DNA from: Acidobacteriota bacterium
GTDB taxonomy: Bacteria; Acidobacteriota; Holophagae; Holophagales; Holophagaceae
Assembly: GCA_021778785.1 (NCBI GenBank)
Contig: JAJYBX010000025.1
Location: forward strand, 1-11,165
DNA: 11,165 nucleotides
Direction of reading: 5' to 3'
A program made the translations under genes and the position numbers. Under the pieces are notes generated by a model. The model ran no database searches and was not told the origin of the DNA. It worked only from the letters and a program-made list of their open reading frames with translations. Shown in pieces: positions 1 to 6,784 of this stretch (the first letter of the stretch is position 1; every line of letters begins with the position of its first letter).

Positions 1-1206
1 CCCGACCGCCCCGAGGTCACGGAGGTGGGCACGCCCGACGGCTACCGCTGGTACCTCGACGCGGGCCCCGTGGCCGGCCTGGAAGGCAAGGTGAAGCAGG
101 CCCCCGAGGGCATCTGGGAGGAATACATCCGGCACACCACGTACGACGCCTACTGGCAGGCCCGGAACCTGCGCCCCCACCTGCGGGGCGTGAAGCCCGC
201 CGTGCTCACCGTGGGCGGCTGGTTCGACGCGGAGGATCTCTTCGGCGCCCTGGCCTGCGCCCACACCCTGACCGAGAAGAGCCCCGCGACGGACAGCCAC
301 CTGGTGATGGGGCCCTGGACCCACGGGCAGTGGGCCAGCGGGAACGGCAGCCGCATCGGCACCGCCGAGTTCGGATCGAAGACCGCCGCCTGGTTCGAGC
401 AGGATGTGGAGCTGCCCTTCTTCAACCACTACCTGAAGGACGTCCCCGGCCCCGCCCTGCCCAAGGCCACGGTCTTCGAGACCGGGAGCAACCGGTGGCG
501 CACCTTCGACGCCTGGCCCCCGAAGCAGGCGAAGCCCCGGAGCTTCTACCTGGAGTCCCAGGGCCGCATCAGCTTCGCCCGGCCCGGGGCCACGGATGGT
601 TTTGACGCCTTCGTGAGCGATCCCGCCAAGCCCGTGCCCTACACCCAGGACATCAGCTTCGACTACTCCGCCCCCTACATGGTCGAGGACCAGCGCTTCG
701 CGGCCCGCCGGCCGGATGTGCTGGTCTACGAGACGGCGCCCCTGACGGAGGATCTGACCCTGGCGGGCCCCGTCCGGCCCGTGCTGCACGTCAGCACCAC
801 CGGCACGGACAGCGACTGGATCGTGAAGGTCATCGACGTCTTCCCCGACGATGCCCCGGATCCCGCCCACTGCCCCCCAGGCTGGCACGCGGCCGGCCAG
901 CAGATGCTCATCCGCGGAGACGCGATCCGGGGCAAGTTCCGGAACAGCTTCACCACGCCCGAACCCTTCGTACCCGGCCAGCCCACGGAGGTGGCCTTCA
1001 CCCTTCCGGACGTCTTCCACACCTTCAGGAAGGGCCATCGCCTCATGGTCCAGGTCCAGTGTTCCTGGTTCCCTCTGGTGGACCGCAACCCCCAGACCTT
1101 CTGCGACATCCCCCACGCCAAGCCCGGCGACTTCCACAAGGCCGAGCAGCGCGTCTATCACAGCGCCGGCCTGCCTTCCCGCATCGACGTGCTGGAGCTG
1201 AACTAG
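1..1206 (+). CDS. CocE/NonD family hydrolase (X-Pro dipeptidyl-peptidase-like), 3' part
   Basis: This gene is cut by the window start: the frame is open from base 1, so 401 C-terminal residues are visible. Family members are about 600-650 residues, so roughly a third, including the nucleophile serine, lies upstream. Numbering codons from base 1, GGWFD (Asp76) and GPWTHG (His108) are the two remaining members of the Ser-Asp-His triad of CocE-type alpha/beta hydrolases. From about residue 230 onward the sequence matches the C-terminal jelly-roll domain: VYETAPL, DSDWIVKVIDVFPD, HTFRKGHRLMVQVQCSWFP, DRNPQTF. The family hydrolyses acyl esters or removes N-terminal X-Pro dipeptides. Many relatives are exported peptidases, but a signal peptide cannot be judged here. 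The gene ends in TAG at 1204-1206, only 3 bp from the stop of the convergent SDR gene. Family assignment is firm; substrate is unknown. Confidence 0.92.
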   Translation, partial: PDRPEVTEVGTPDGYRWYLDAGPVAGLEGKVKQAPEGIWEEYIRHTTYDAYWQARNLRPHLRGVKPAVLTVGGWFDAEDLFGALACAHTLTEKSPATDSHLVMGPWTHGQWASGNGSRIGTAEFGSKTAAWFEQDVELPFFNHYLKDVPGPALPKATVFETGSNRWRTFDAWPPKQAKPRSFYLESQGRISFARPGATDGFDAFVSDPAKPVPYTQDISFDYSAPYMVEDQRFAARRPDVLVYETAPLTEDLTLAGPVRPVLHVSTTGTDSDWIVKVIDVFPDDAPDPAHCPPGWHAAGQQMLIRGDAIRGKFRNSFTTPEPFVPGQPTEVAFTLPDVFHTFRKGHRLMVQVQCSWFPLVDRNPQTFCDIPHAKPGDFHKAEQRVYHSAGLPSRIDVLELN

Positions 1207-1209
1207 GCC

Positions 1210-1938
1210 TCAGATCCAGCGCCTTCCGCCATCCAGGGTGAGGATCTCGCCGGTGAGGAAGGGGCTGGCGGCGGCATAGCGCACGGCGCGGCAGAGGTCC
1301 GCAGGCTCGCCCAGGCGCTTGAGGAGGGTGCGCTCCGCCAGGAAGGCCTCGTCGCTGCCCTCGGCCGGGAGGATGGCCCCCAGGGCGTGGCCCACGACCC
1401 GCACCCGGGGGGCCAGGACCTGGGCCAGTCCCGGGATCACCGAGGCCAAGCCGCCCTTGGCCGCGCTGTAGGGCAGCCGCTTCAGCCAGGGCTGGTGGAT
1501 GGAGGTGTCCAGCAGGAACTGGAGGCAGGCCCCTTCCGCAAGGCGGGGCGCCAGGGCCTGGGCGCAGAGGAGCGGGAAGCCCAGATTGACCCGCCAGGTG
1601 GCCTCAAGGGCCTGGGAAGTCCAGGATCCGAGGGGCGCTTCGGGGAAGGTACCGGCCACGATCACCGCGCCGGAAATCACCACCCCGGCCGTGTCCAGGG
1701 CCTCCAGATCTGCCATCATGCGGGACACCAGCTCCGGACGCTCCGCATCCCAGTGAAGGGTCCGGATCTGTGTTTTCCTGGACAACCCGGCCAGCCAGTC
1801 CTCGCCCTCCCAGGGGCGGGAACTCGTCAATACCAGGTCGTGGTCCCCGGCGAGATCCTCCGCCAGGGCCCGCCCGAGCCTCCGGCGGCCTCCCACCAGC
1901 ACCCAGCAGGGCCTTTCATTTTCCGCCATCCGCTCCAT
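1210..1938 (-). CDS. Pteridine-reductase-type short-chain dehydrogenase (PTR1/FolM-like)
   Basis: A 242-residue SDR with Rossmann fold. The nucleotide motif is VGGRRRLG (residues 15-22), matching the TGxxxRxG pattern that marks pteridine reductases and NADPH preference, with Thr replaced by Val. The catalytic part reads LDTSIHQPW...YSAAK: Tyr157 and Lys161 form YxxxK. Asp144 lies 13 residues before the Tyr, the spacing recalled for Asp181/Tyr194 of Leishmania PTR1, and the QP after it is shared too. Ordinary SDRs have Ser at this site. The C-terminus (LTGEILTLDGGR) is SDR-typical. The likely role is NADPH-dependent reduction of dihydropterin or dihydrofolate, as in FolM; this is inferred, and no folate genes are in view. 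I chose ATG at 1938 because GGAAG sits 9 bases upstream. ATG at 1929 is the alternative. A longer frame to 1986 would run into the divergent gene. Confidence 0.85.
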   Translation of the reverse strand: MERMAENERPCWVLVGGRRRLGRALAEDLAGDHDLVLTSSRPWEGEDWLAGLSRKTQIRTLHWDAERPELVSRMMADLEALDTAGVVISGAVIVAGTFPEAPLGSWTSQALEATWRVNLGFPLLCAQALAPRLAEGACLQFLLDTSIHQPWLKRLPYSAAKGGLASVIPGLAQVLAPRVRVVGHALGAILPAEGSDEAFLAERTLLKRLGEPADLCRAVRYAAASPFLTGEILTLDGGRRWI

Positions 1939-1963
1939 GCGGGCATTCTTCCACAAAGGTCCC

Positions 1964-4543
1964 ATGAGCCCCACCCTCAAACGCATCCGCTGGCGCCTGC
2001 TCTGGATCAGCCTCGTGGCGCTGGCGTTCTCGCTGGGTTCCTTCTACCTGAACCAGTGGATGTACGCCCGTTCCGACGACCAGTGCTCCTGGATCGTGGA
2101 GAACGTCAAGGGCGAGAAGCGCATTGCCATCCGCGAGATCATGCCGGATGGCGTGGCCGAGGAGGCGGGCCTGCTGGAGGGCGACGAACTGGTGGCCATC
2201 CAGGGGCACCGGTGGGCGCCGACACATGCGGGAACCCTGGAGGCCCAGCGCTTCATCAATTCCCGACGCGAGGGCACGATCCTCATCTACACCGTGAAGC
2301 GCCAGGGCCGCCTGCTCCAGCTGCCCCTCCGGCTGGTGAAGCCCCTCGACCTCCTCCAGCTGGCCCTGCTGCTCAACGGGCTCATCGCCTGGGCCATCGC
2401 CCTGCTCGTGGTGGTCTCAGCCGCCGAGCGCAAGAGCGCCCGCCACTTCTTCTACCTGGCCAGCACGGCGCTGATGCTCTCCGGCATCCGGATCATGGGC
2501 AATGTCCCCGAATCCGTCATGGCCGCCACCATCGTGGCGGGCGGGCTGGTGGCGGCCCTCCTCCCACCCCTCTGGGTGCACTTCTTCCTCCGCTTCCCCC
2601 ATCCCTTCGAGGCACGGAAGAACCGGCGCCTGCTCCGGGCGCTCTACGCCACTTTCGCGGCCATGGCGCTGGTGCTCACCACCTTGACCCTGATCCGCGC
2701 GTTCGGGGAGGGCGCGGCCAAAGCGCTGGGCTTCGACCGCAAGCCGGATCCCTCGGCGCTGCTCGGATTCCTCGCCTTCCTCCTGAACTGGCTGCCCCAG
2801 GTCCTCTACATCGGCGCCGGCATCCTGGGCCTCGGATTCTTCGTGGCGGGCACCCTCCAGGTGGGGGCCCGATTCCGCCGGACCCTCATCCCCAGCCTCC
2901 TGGTCACCGCCGCCATCTGCGCCGATCTGGTGGCCATGATCCTCCTCCAGGCCAAGTTCGGATCCAGCCAGATCTTCAGCCGCCAGAGCTGGATCTTCGC
3001 GGTGCCGCTGCCGCTCCTGCCATTGAGCTTCGCCTACGCCATCTTCCGCCGCGGCCTCTTCGACGTCCGCAAGGCCCTGCTCCGCTGGGTGTCCTACTTC
3101 GCCGTGGTCGGCCTCACCCTGGCCCTCTACCTGGGAGGCCTGGCCTGGGTGTTCTCCCTGAGCCTCAGCGCCATCCCCTCCGGCTGGGCCGGGGCCCTGG
3201 TGGGCCTGCTGGCCCTGCCCCTGGGCTGGAGCCTCCGCTGGTTGCTGCGGGGGATCCGCAGGCAGTTCCGCCGGGACCTCTCCACGGCCCGGGAGACCGC
3301 CCTGGGCGCCATCCGCGAGCCGCGGAAGCGGTTCAGCGAGGAGGCCCTCCTCAAGTCGGTCGCCTCCTCGCTCCGCGAGGCCTTCCGCCCGCAGCTGCTC
3401 GAGGTCCTTCCCGTGGAGGACCGCCGCATCCTCCTGCCCGCGGCGGAGACCCTCGACCGCGAAGACCGCAAGGTGGTCCACCCGCCCCAGTTCCTGAGCC
3501 TGCCGGCGGGCCTCCTGCGCCTCGCCCGGGAGAACCGGGAGCTGGTGCTCGGCCTCGGGAGCGAAGAGGCCGACTGGATCCGCGAGCAGGGGGGGGGGCT
3601 GCGGGAGCATGTCGATGCCCTGGAGGCCCAGCTCCTGGTGCTGCTCATGGCCAGCGATGAACCCCACGCGGCCGTGCTGCTGGGCGGGAAGTACGCCGAG
3701 CTGAACTACGGCCGCGAGGACCGGGAGCTGCTTCGGGAGGTGGCCCTGGCCGCCGGCATGGTGCTGGAGACGGCCATCCTCCACCGGCGGACCCTGGCCC
3801 AGGAGCGGCTGAGCCAGGAACTGGAGACGGCCCGGCGGATCCAGGAGGGCCTCATCACCTCGGAGCCGCCCTCCATCCCCGGCTTCCACGTGGCCCTGCG
3901 CCTGGAGCCGGCCCTGGAGACCGGCGGCGACCTGCTCTTCGTCAAGCGCCGGCCCAGCGGCACTTGGCTGGCGGCCGTGGGCGACGTGTGCGGCAAGGGC
4001 TTGGCCGCGGCCCTCTACATGGCCCAGGCCACCGCCCTGCTGGAGCACGCCACCCAGCGCGAGGACCAGCCCCTGGAGGTCATCCTGCAGTCCATGGACC
4101 ACACGCTGCGCCAGCTCCTGGGCCAGCGGGGCTTCCTCACCCTCGCCCTGCTGGAGTGGGACCTGGAAGGCCGCTACCGGCTGGCCCGCGCCGGCCACCC
4201 GGGGGCCCTGCTGCTGGAGGGGATCACGGAGGACTGCTCGCGCGAGCTGGCCCCTCATGGGCGCGGACTGGGCCTCCGCCCCGCGGGCCCCGGGGACTGG
4301 GAAGTGCTGGAAGGCGTCCTCCCCCCGAAGGGCTGGCTGGTGCTCTACAGCGACGGCCTGTCGGAAGCCATGAGCAAGCAGGGCGAACTCTACGGCGTGC
4401 CGCGGCTATGCGCCCAGCTCCGCCGCCTCTGGGGGATCGGCAGCCCCCGTGCCGCCTGCGAGGCGGTCTTCCGGGACGTGGCCGCCTTCGACGCCCAGAA
4501 CCTGGATGACCGCACCCTGTTTATCCTGGGGAGGGAGGTCTGA
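1964..4543 (+). CDS. Membrane PDZ / multi-TM / SpoIIE-type PP2C phosphatase
   Basis: An 859-residue multidomain regulator. TM1 is about residues 13-30. A PDZ-like domain follows at about 43-115 (IMPDGVAEEAGLLEGDELVAI), probably periplasmic. Several TM helices lie between 128 and 425, with FRRGLFDVRKALLRWVSYF (361-379) resembling the TM-adjacent motif of many multi-TM sensor proteins. A degenerate GAF-like region spans about 450-605, then a helix (QELETARRIQ), then a C-terminal SpoIIE/RsbU phosphatase domain (about 640-859). Metal-site motifs are GGD (Asp656), GDVCGKG (Asp674), YSDG (Asp797) and LDDRT (Asp848/849). The usual GGDxxD has Phe659 in place of the second Asp. Such phosphatases typically dephosphorylate an anti-sigma antagonist; no such partner is in the window. 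The start at 1964 follows AAGG with a short spacer. ATG at 1937 in the same frame lacks a Shine-Dalgarno. A run of ten G lies at 3589-3598. The stop overlaps the next start. Confidence 0.9.
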   Translation: MSPTLKRIRWRLLWISLVALAFSLGSFYLNQWMYARSDDQCSWIVENVKGEKRIAIREIMPDGVAEEAGLLEGDELVAIQGHRWAPTHAGTLEAQRFINSRREGTILIYTVKRQGRLLQLPLRLVKPLDLLQLALLLNGLIAWAIALLVVVSAAERKSARHFFYLASTALMLSGIRIMGNVPESVMAATIVAGGLVAALLPPLWVHFFLRFPHPFEARKNRRLLRALYATFAAMALVLTTLTLIRAFGEGAAKALGFDRKPDPSALLGFLAFLLNWLPQVLYIGAGILGLGFFVAGTLQVGARFRRTLIPSLLVTAAICADLVAMILLQAKFGSSQIFSRQSWIFAVPLPLLPLSFAYAIFRRGLFDVRKALLRWVSYFAVVGLTLALYLGGLAWVFSLSLSAIPSGWAGALVGLLALPLGWSLRWLLRGIRRQFRRDLSTARETALGAIREPRKRFSEEALLKSVASSLREAFRPQLLEVLPVEDRRILLPAAETLDREDRKVVHPPQFLSLPAGLLRLARENRELVLGLGSEEADWIREQGGGLREHVDALEAQLLVLLMASDEPHAAVLLGGKYAELNYGREDRELLREVALAAGMVLETAILHRRTLAQERLSQELETARRIQEGLITSEPPSIPGFHVALRLEPALETGGDLLFVKRRPSGTWLAAVGDVCGKGLAAALYMAQATALLEHATQREDQPLEVILQSMDHTLRQLLGQRGFLTLALLEWDLEGRYRLARAGHPGALLLEGITEDCSRELAPHGRGLGLRPAGPGDWEVLEGVLPPKGWLVLYSDGLSEAMSKQGELYGVPRLCAQLRRLWGIGSPRAACEAVFRDVAAFDAQNLDDRTLFILGREV

Positions 4544-5037
4544 TGCCGCGCCGCTCCGCCTTGAGATGGATCGTGCCCCTGCTCCTGTCGGTCCAGGTCG
4601 GCCTCCTGTGGATCCAGGGAGCCCAGCTCCACCAGCAGAACCGGCAGCTGGGCGACCTCCGGGCCGACATCCAGGATCTGGCCGACAGCCTGGATTCGGG
4701 CCAGGACGACACCACGCTCCAGGACGATACCGGCGCCGTGCCCCTGCGCCACCGCGGCCACCCGCGCCCCCGCCTCCAGCGCGTGGCCGTGCTCGGCCTC
4801 CAGGACGAGAAGGACGCCGCGGCCGAGGAGCTGCGCGCCTCCCGGGACTCCGAGCGGAAGGCCGTGAAGGATGCCCGCGAGGCCCAGGCCAAGATTTCCA
4901 TCGAGGAGAATGCCCGGAAGGCCGAGGAGACCCGGAAGGTCCAGGGCGCCACGGAACGCTGGCAGCGCTGGTCCCTGGCCGCCTTCGGCCTCCTCTGCCT
5001 CGCCTGGCTGGCGCGGGGCTGGTTCCGGCGGCGCTGA
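4543..5037 (+). CDS. Two-TM coiled-coil membrane protein, unknown function
   Basis: I do not recognise a named family. The 164-residue product has a basic N-terminus (MPRRSALR), TM1 at about 10-25, heptad-like helix at 26-60 rich in Gln/Leu/Asp, a basic Pro-rich break (about 66-78), a long charged helix at 87-138 rich in Glu/Lys/Arg/Ala, TM2 at about 143-158, and a terminal RRR. The positive-inside rule predicts both ends in the cytoplasm and the coiled coil outside. ATG overlaps the phosphatase TGA (TGATG at 4541-4545) and has GGAGG shortly upstream (GGGAGGGAGG stretch). Its own TGA overlaps the next ATG in the same way (5035-5039). This double coupling supports a real gene whose product is made with both neighbours. 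It could be a structural or sensing partner of the phosphatase, which also has an extracytoplasmic PDZ; this is inference. Confidence 0.75.
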   Translation: MPRRSALRWIVPLLLSVQVGLLWIQGAQLHQQNRQLGDLRADIQDLADSLDSGQDDTTLQDDTGAVPLRHRGHPRPRLQRVAVLGLQDEKDAAAEELRASRDSERKAVKDAREAQAKISIEENARKAEETRKVQGATERWQRWSLAAFGLLCLAWLARGWFRRR

Positions 5038-5831
5038 TGTCCCTGCTGGAGTATCTCCGCGCGGATCCGGACTGCCGGAACCTCGCGGAGGGCGCGGTCC
5101 ACGCCGTCTCCCCGGCGCTGGAGGACCCGGATCCAGCGACGGTGCTCGAGCAGCTGGATGAATGGGCCTTCCTCCTGGCGGGGCGCATGCCGCTGCCCTG
5201 GAACCTCCATCAGGCCATCGACGCCCTCCACCACCTGCTGTTCCAGGAGCTGGGCTTCCAGGGGGACCGCGATACCTACGATGCCCCGGAGAACGCCCTG
5301 CTGCCCCAGGTGGTGGCGCGCCGCAAGGGCCTCCCCATCGCCCTCTCCATCCTGTGGATCGACCTGGCCCGCCGCCTGGGCTTCGACGCCGTGGGCGTGG
5401 GCCTGCCGGGCCACTTCATCACGGGGATCCGCACGGACCTCGGCCTGTTGTGCTTCGATCCCTTCAACGGCGGCCGTCCCGTGGGCGCGGAGCGGGGCTC
5501 CGAGATTGTCGCCGCGGCCACGGGCGGCAAGGTCGCCTTCCATCCCGCCATGCTGCGTCCCGTGGCGGACCGCCAGATCCTGGCGCGGCTGGTGCGGAAC
5601 CTCCATCTCCGCTACCTGCACGCGGAGTCCTGGGAGGAGGCGCTGTGGACCGGCACCCACCTCATCCTCCTGGAGCCCTCGAACCCCCGTCCCCGGAAGG
5701 AGCGGGCCTTCGTCCACCTGCAGCGGGGCGAGCCCGGCCCGGCCCTGGCGGATCTCCAGGAAGCCCTCCGGCTCAGCCCCGAACCCGATCCCGAGATCCA
5801 GGCCTGGATGCAGCAGCTGCGCCAGGGATAG
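5037..5831 (+). CDS. SirB1/YchA family protein (transglutaminase-like fold, C-terminal TPR)
   Basis: A 264-residue soluble protein, close in length to E. coli YchA/SirB1. The transglutaminase-like core 2 domain spans about 35-185: YDAPENALLPQVVARRKGLP (81-100), then IALSILW, GLPGHFITG with His126, and CFDPFNGG with Asp141. His and Asp of a papain/transglutaminase triad are present, but the place where a catalytic Cys would be expected (around Ser104) has none. A helical, TPR-like tail follows: about 195-215 and 222-247, RGEPGPALADLQEALRLSP. The biochemical role of SirB1 proteins is not established. ATG overlaps the upstream TGA (TGATG), so translation is probably coupled to the coiled-coil gene. 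The gene ends 11 bp from the stop of the convergent DUF302 gene. Confidence 0.88.
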   Translation: MSLLEYLRADPDCRNLAEGAVHAVSPALEDPDPATVLEQLDEWAFLLAGRMPLPWNLHQAIDALHHLLFQELGFQGDRDTYDAPENALLPQVVARRKGLPIALSILWIDLARRLGFDAVGVGLPGHFITGIRTDLGLLCFDPFNGGRPVGAERGSEIVAAATGGKVAFHPAMLRPVADRQILARLVRNLHLRYLHAESWEEALWTGTHLILLEPSNPRPRKERAFVHLQRGEPGPALADLQEALRLSPEPDPEIQAWMQQLRQG

Positions 5832-5842
5832 GTGTTCCCACC

Positions 5843-6226
5843 TCAGCGGGCCGCGTCCACCATGCCGACGAGCGCCGCTTCCACCTCGGCGGCCACGGGC
5901 CGCAGGGCCTCGTCCTGCGTGAGCCCCGCCAGCATCTCCGCCGGCAGGATCAGGCCGATCCGGGTGCGTCCCTGCTCGGTGTAGACCGAGATCCGACAGG
6001 GCAGCGCCATGTTCAGGCGCAGGTCCCGGGCGAGCACCTTGGCCGCCTGCAAGGGATTGCAGACCTCGAAGATCCGGCACTGCTCGGTGAAGGGCTGCCC
6101 CTTGCTCCTCAGAGTGTTCCCCAGGTCGTGGACGTACAGGACTCCGAAACCGCCGGCCTTGACCGCCGCCTCAAGGTCCGCGGCCGCCTGCTCGAAGGGT
6201 TTGCCCGATTCGACGATGTGGTACAT
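5843..6226 (-). CDS. DUF302 domain protein
   Basis: A 127-residue single-domain protein. DUF302 signatures are IFEVCNPLQAAKVLARDLRL (residues 52-71) and LPCRISVYTEQGRTRIGLI (75-93), with the final helix cluster holding the MVDAAR end. Cysteines 50, 56 and 77 are present; Cys56 and Cys77 sit at the family's conserved CNP and PCR positions. DUF302 proteins have a TT1751-like fold and no proven activity; the cysteines make a redox or ligand-binding role conceivable. No signal peptide or TM is visible. The ATG at 6226 has GGAGG six bases upstream, so the start is well supported. It lies 45 bp downstream of the PYP-like gene on the same strand, and so may be cotranscribed with it. Confidence 0.85.
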   Translation of the reverse strand: MYHIVESGKPFEQAAADLEAAVKAGGFGVLYVHDLGNTLRSKGQPFTEQCRIFEVCNPLQAAKVLARDLRLNMALPCRISVYTEQGRTRIGLILPAEMLAGLTQDEALRPVAAEVEAALVGMVDAAR

Positions 6227-6271
6227 GACGGGCCTCCAGGGCCCCCATGATACCGGCCGGGCCCGGTCCCC

Positions 6272-6706
6272 TCACCCCAGCTTGCGGACCACCACCACGA
6301 CTCCGACCTCCTTGTGGAGGAAGAGGATCTGGACTTTCACGGGACCCGCAGGGAAGCGGAAGGTGAACTGGAACGTCCGCGAGGGTTCCGGACCATGGCA
6401 GAAGGCCGCGAACTGGCCCTGGAACGCCTGCACGGAGGTGCAGGGCGCCACCTCGGTGAAGAAATTCCGGCCGATCACGTCCTGGGACCGGCGGCCCGCC
6501 AGTTCCTCCTCCGCCCGGTTGTAGGCCAGCACCGTCCCATCCCCGGCAAGGACGATCACCCCGAAGGGGAGTTCGTCCAATTCGGCTTCCGAGAGGTCCG
6601 GTATGCCCCGGAGGCGGCGATAGCAGGCGAGGCAGATGCCATGGGAGTGCTCGATCCCACCGTCCCGGATCCAGGCCCCGCACCAGGCACAGAGCACATC
6701 CGCCAT
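6272..6706 (-). CDS. Photoactive-yellow-protein-like PAS protein with N-terminal zinc knuckle
   Basis: A 144-residue protein. Residues 6-28 form CxxC-x15-CxxC (CAWC...SHGICLAC, with His20 and His22), a zinc-knuckle pattern seen at the ends of some sensor proteins. Residues 39-143 form a PAS domain of the PYP type. Aligned by hand to the Halorhodospira PYP sequence from memory, the core needs no gap and has a constant offset of 20: Tyr62=Tyr42, Glu66=Glu46, Arg72=Arg52, Cys89=Cys69 (the chromophore cysteine), within VIGRNFFTEVAPCTS. Differences are Ala70 for Thr50, Phe118 for Tyr98 and Ala120 for Met100. PYP binds p-coumaric acid through the Cys as a blue-light sensor. Whether this one binds it is unknown, since no tyrosine ammonia-lyase or coumarate ligase gene is in view. 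ATG at 6706 has GGAG five bases upstream. Confidence 0.88.
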   Translation of the reverse strand: MADVLCAWCGAWIRDGGIEHSHGICLACYRRLRGIPDLSEAELDELPFGVIVLAGDGTVLAYNRAEEELAGRRSQDVIGRNFFTEVAPCTSVQAFQGQFAAFCHGPEPSRTFQFTFRFPAGPVKVQILFLHKEVGVVVVVRKLG

Positions 6707-6742
6707 CAGGACTCCGTTCGGATCATTCCCCCCAGCATAGCA

Positions 6743-6764
6743 GCGGGGGCCCGGAGGCCCCCGC
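6743..6764 (-). terminator. Hairpin behind maeB
   Basis: A perfect 9-bp stem, GCGGGGGCC / GGCCCCCGC, with a CGGA loop, lies about 20 bp past the maeB stop and about 36 bp before the PYP-like gene start. No T-run follows on either strand, so it is either a GC-rich terminator without a U-tract or an mRNA 3'-end stabiliser. It suggests that the PYP-like gene is not simply part of the maeB transcript. Confidence 0.5.
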
Positions 6765-6784
6765 CGACGTCCGATGGTTGACCG

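Noticed and set aside
1387..3660. A 757-codon open frame on the plus strand
   Set aside because: It runs antisense to the SDR and then in another frame of the phosphatase. Its product is Pro/Gly/Arg-rich with no motif, as expected from high third-position G+C.
2417..4258. A 613-codon minus-strand frame opposite the phosphatase
   Set aside because: Low-complexity Gln/Glu/Gly-rich translation typical of an antisense shadow; the plus strand carries PDZ and SpoIIE motifs.
4521..6080. A 519-codon minus-strand frame across the coiled-coil and SirB1 genes
   Set aside because: Crosses three real genes, has no motif, and conflicts with TGATG-coupled genes on the plus strand.
6257..6266. Palindrome CCGGGCCCGG between the PYP-like and DUF302 genes
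   Set aside because: Self-complementary with no loop and no T-run; expected by chance in such G+C-rich DNA, so not called a terminator.
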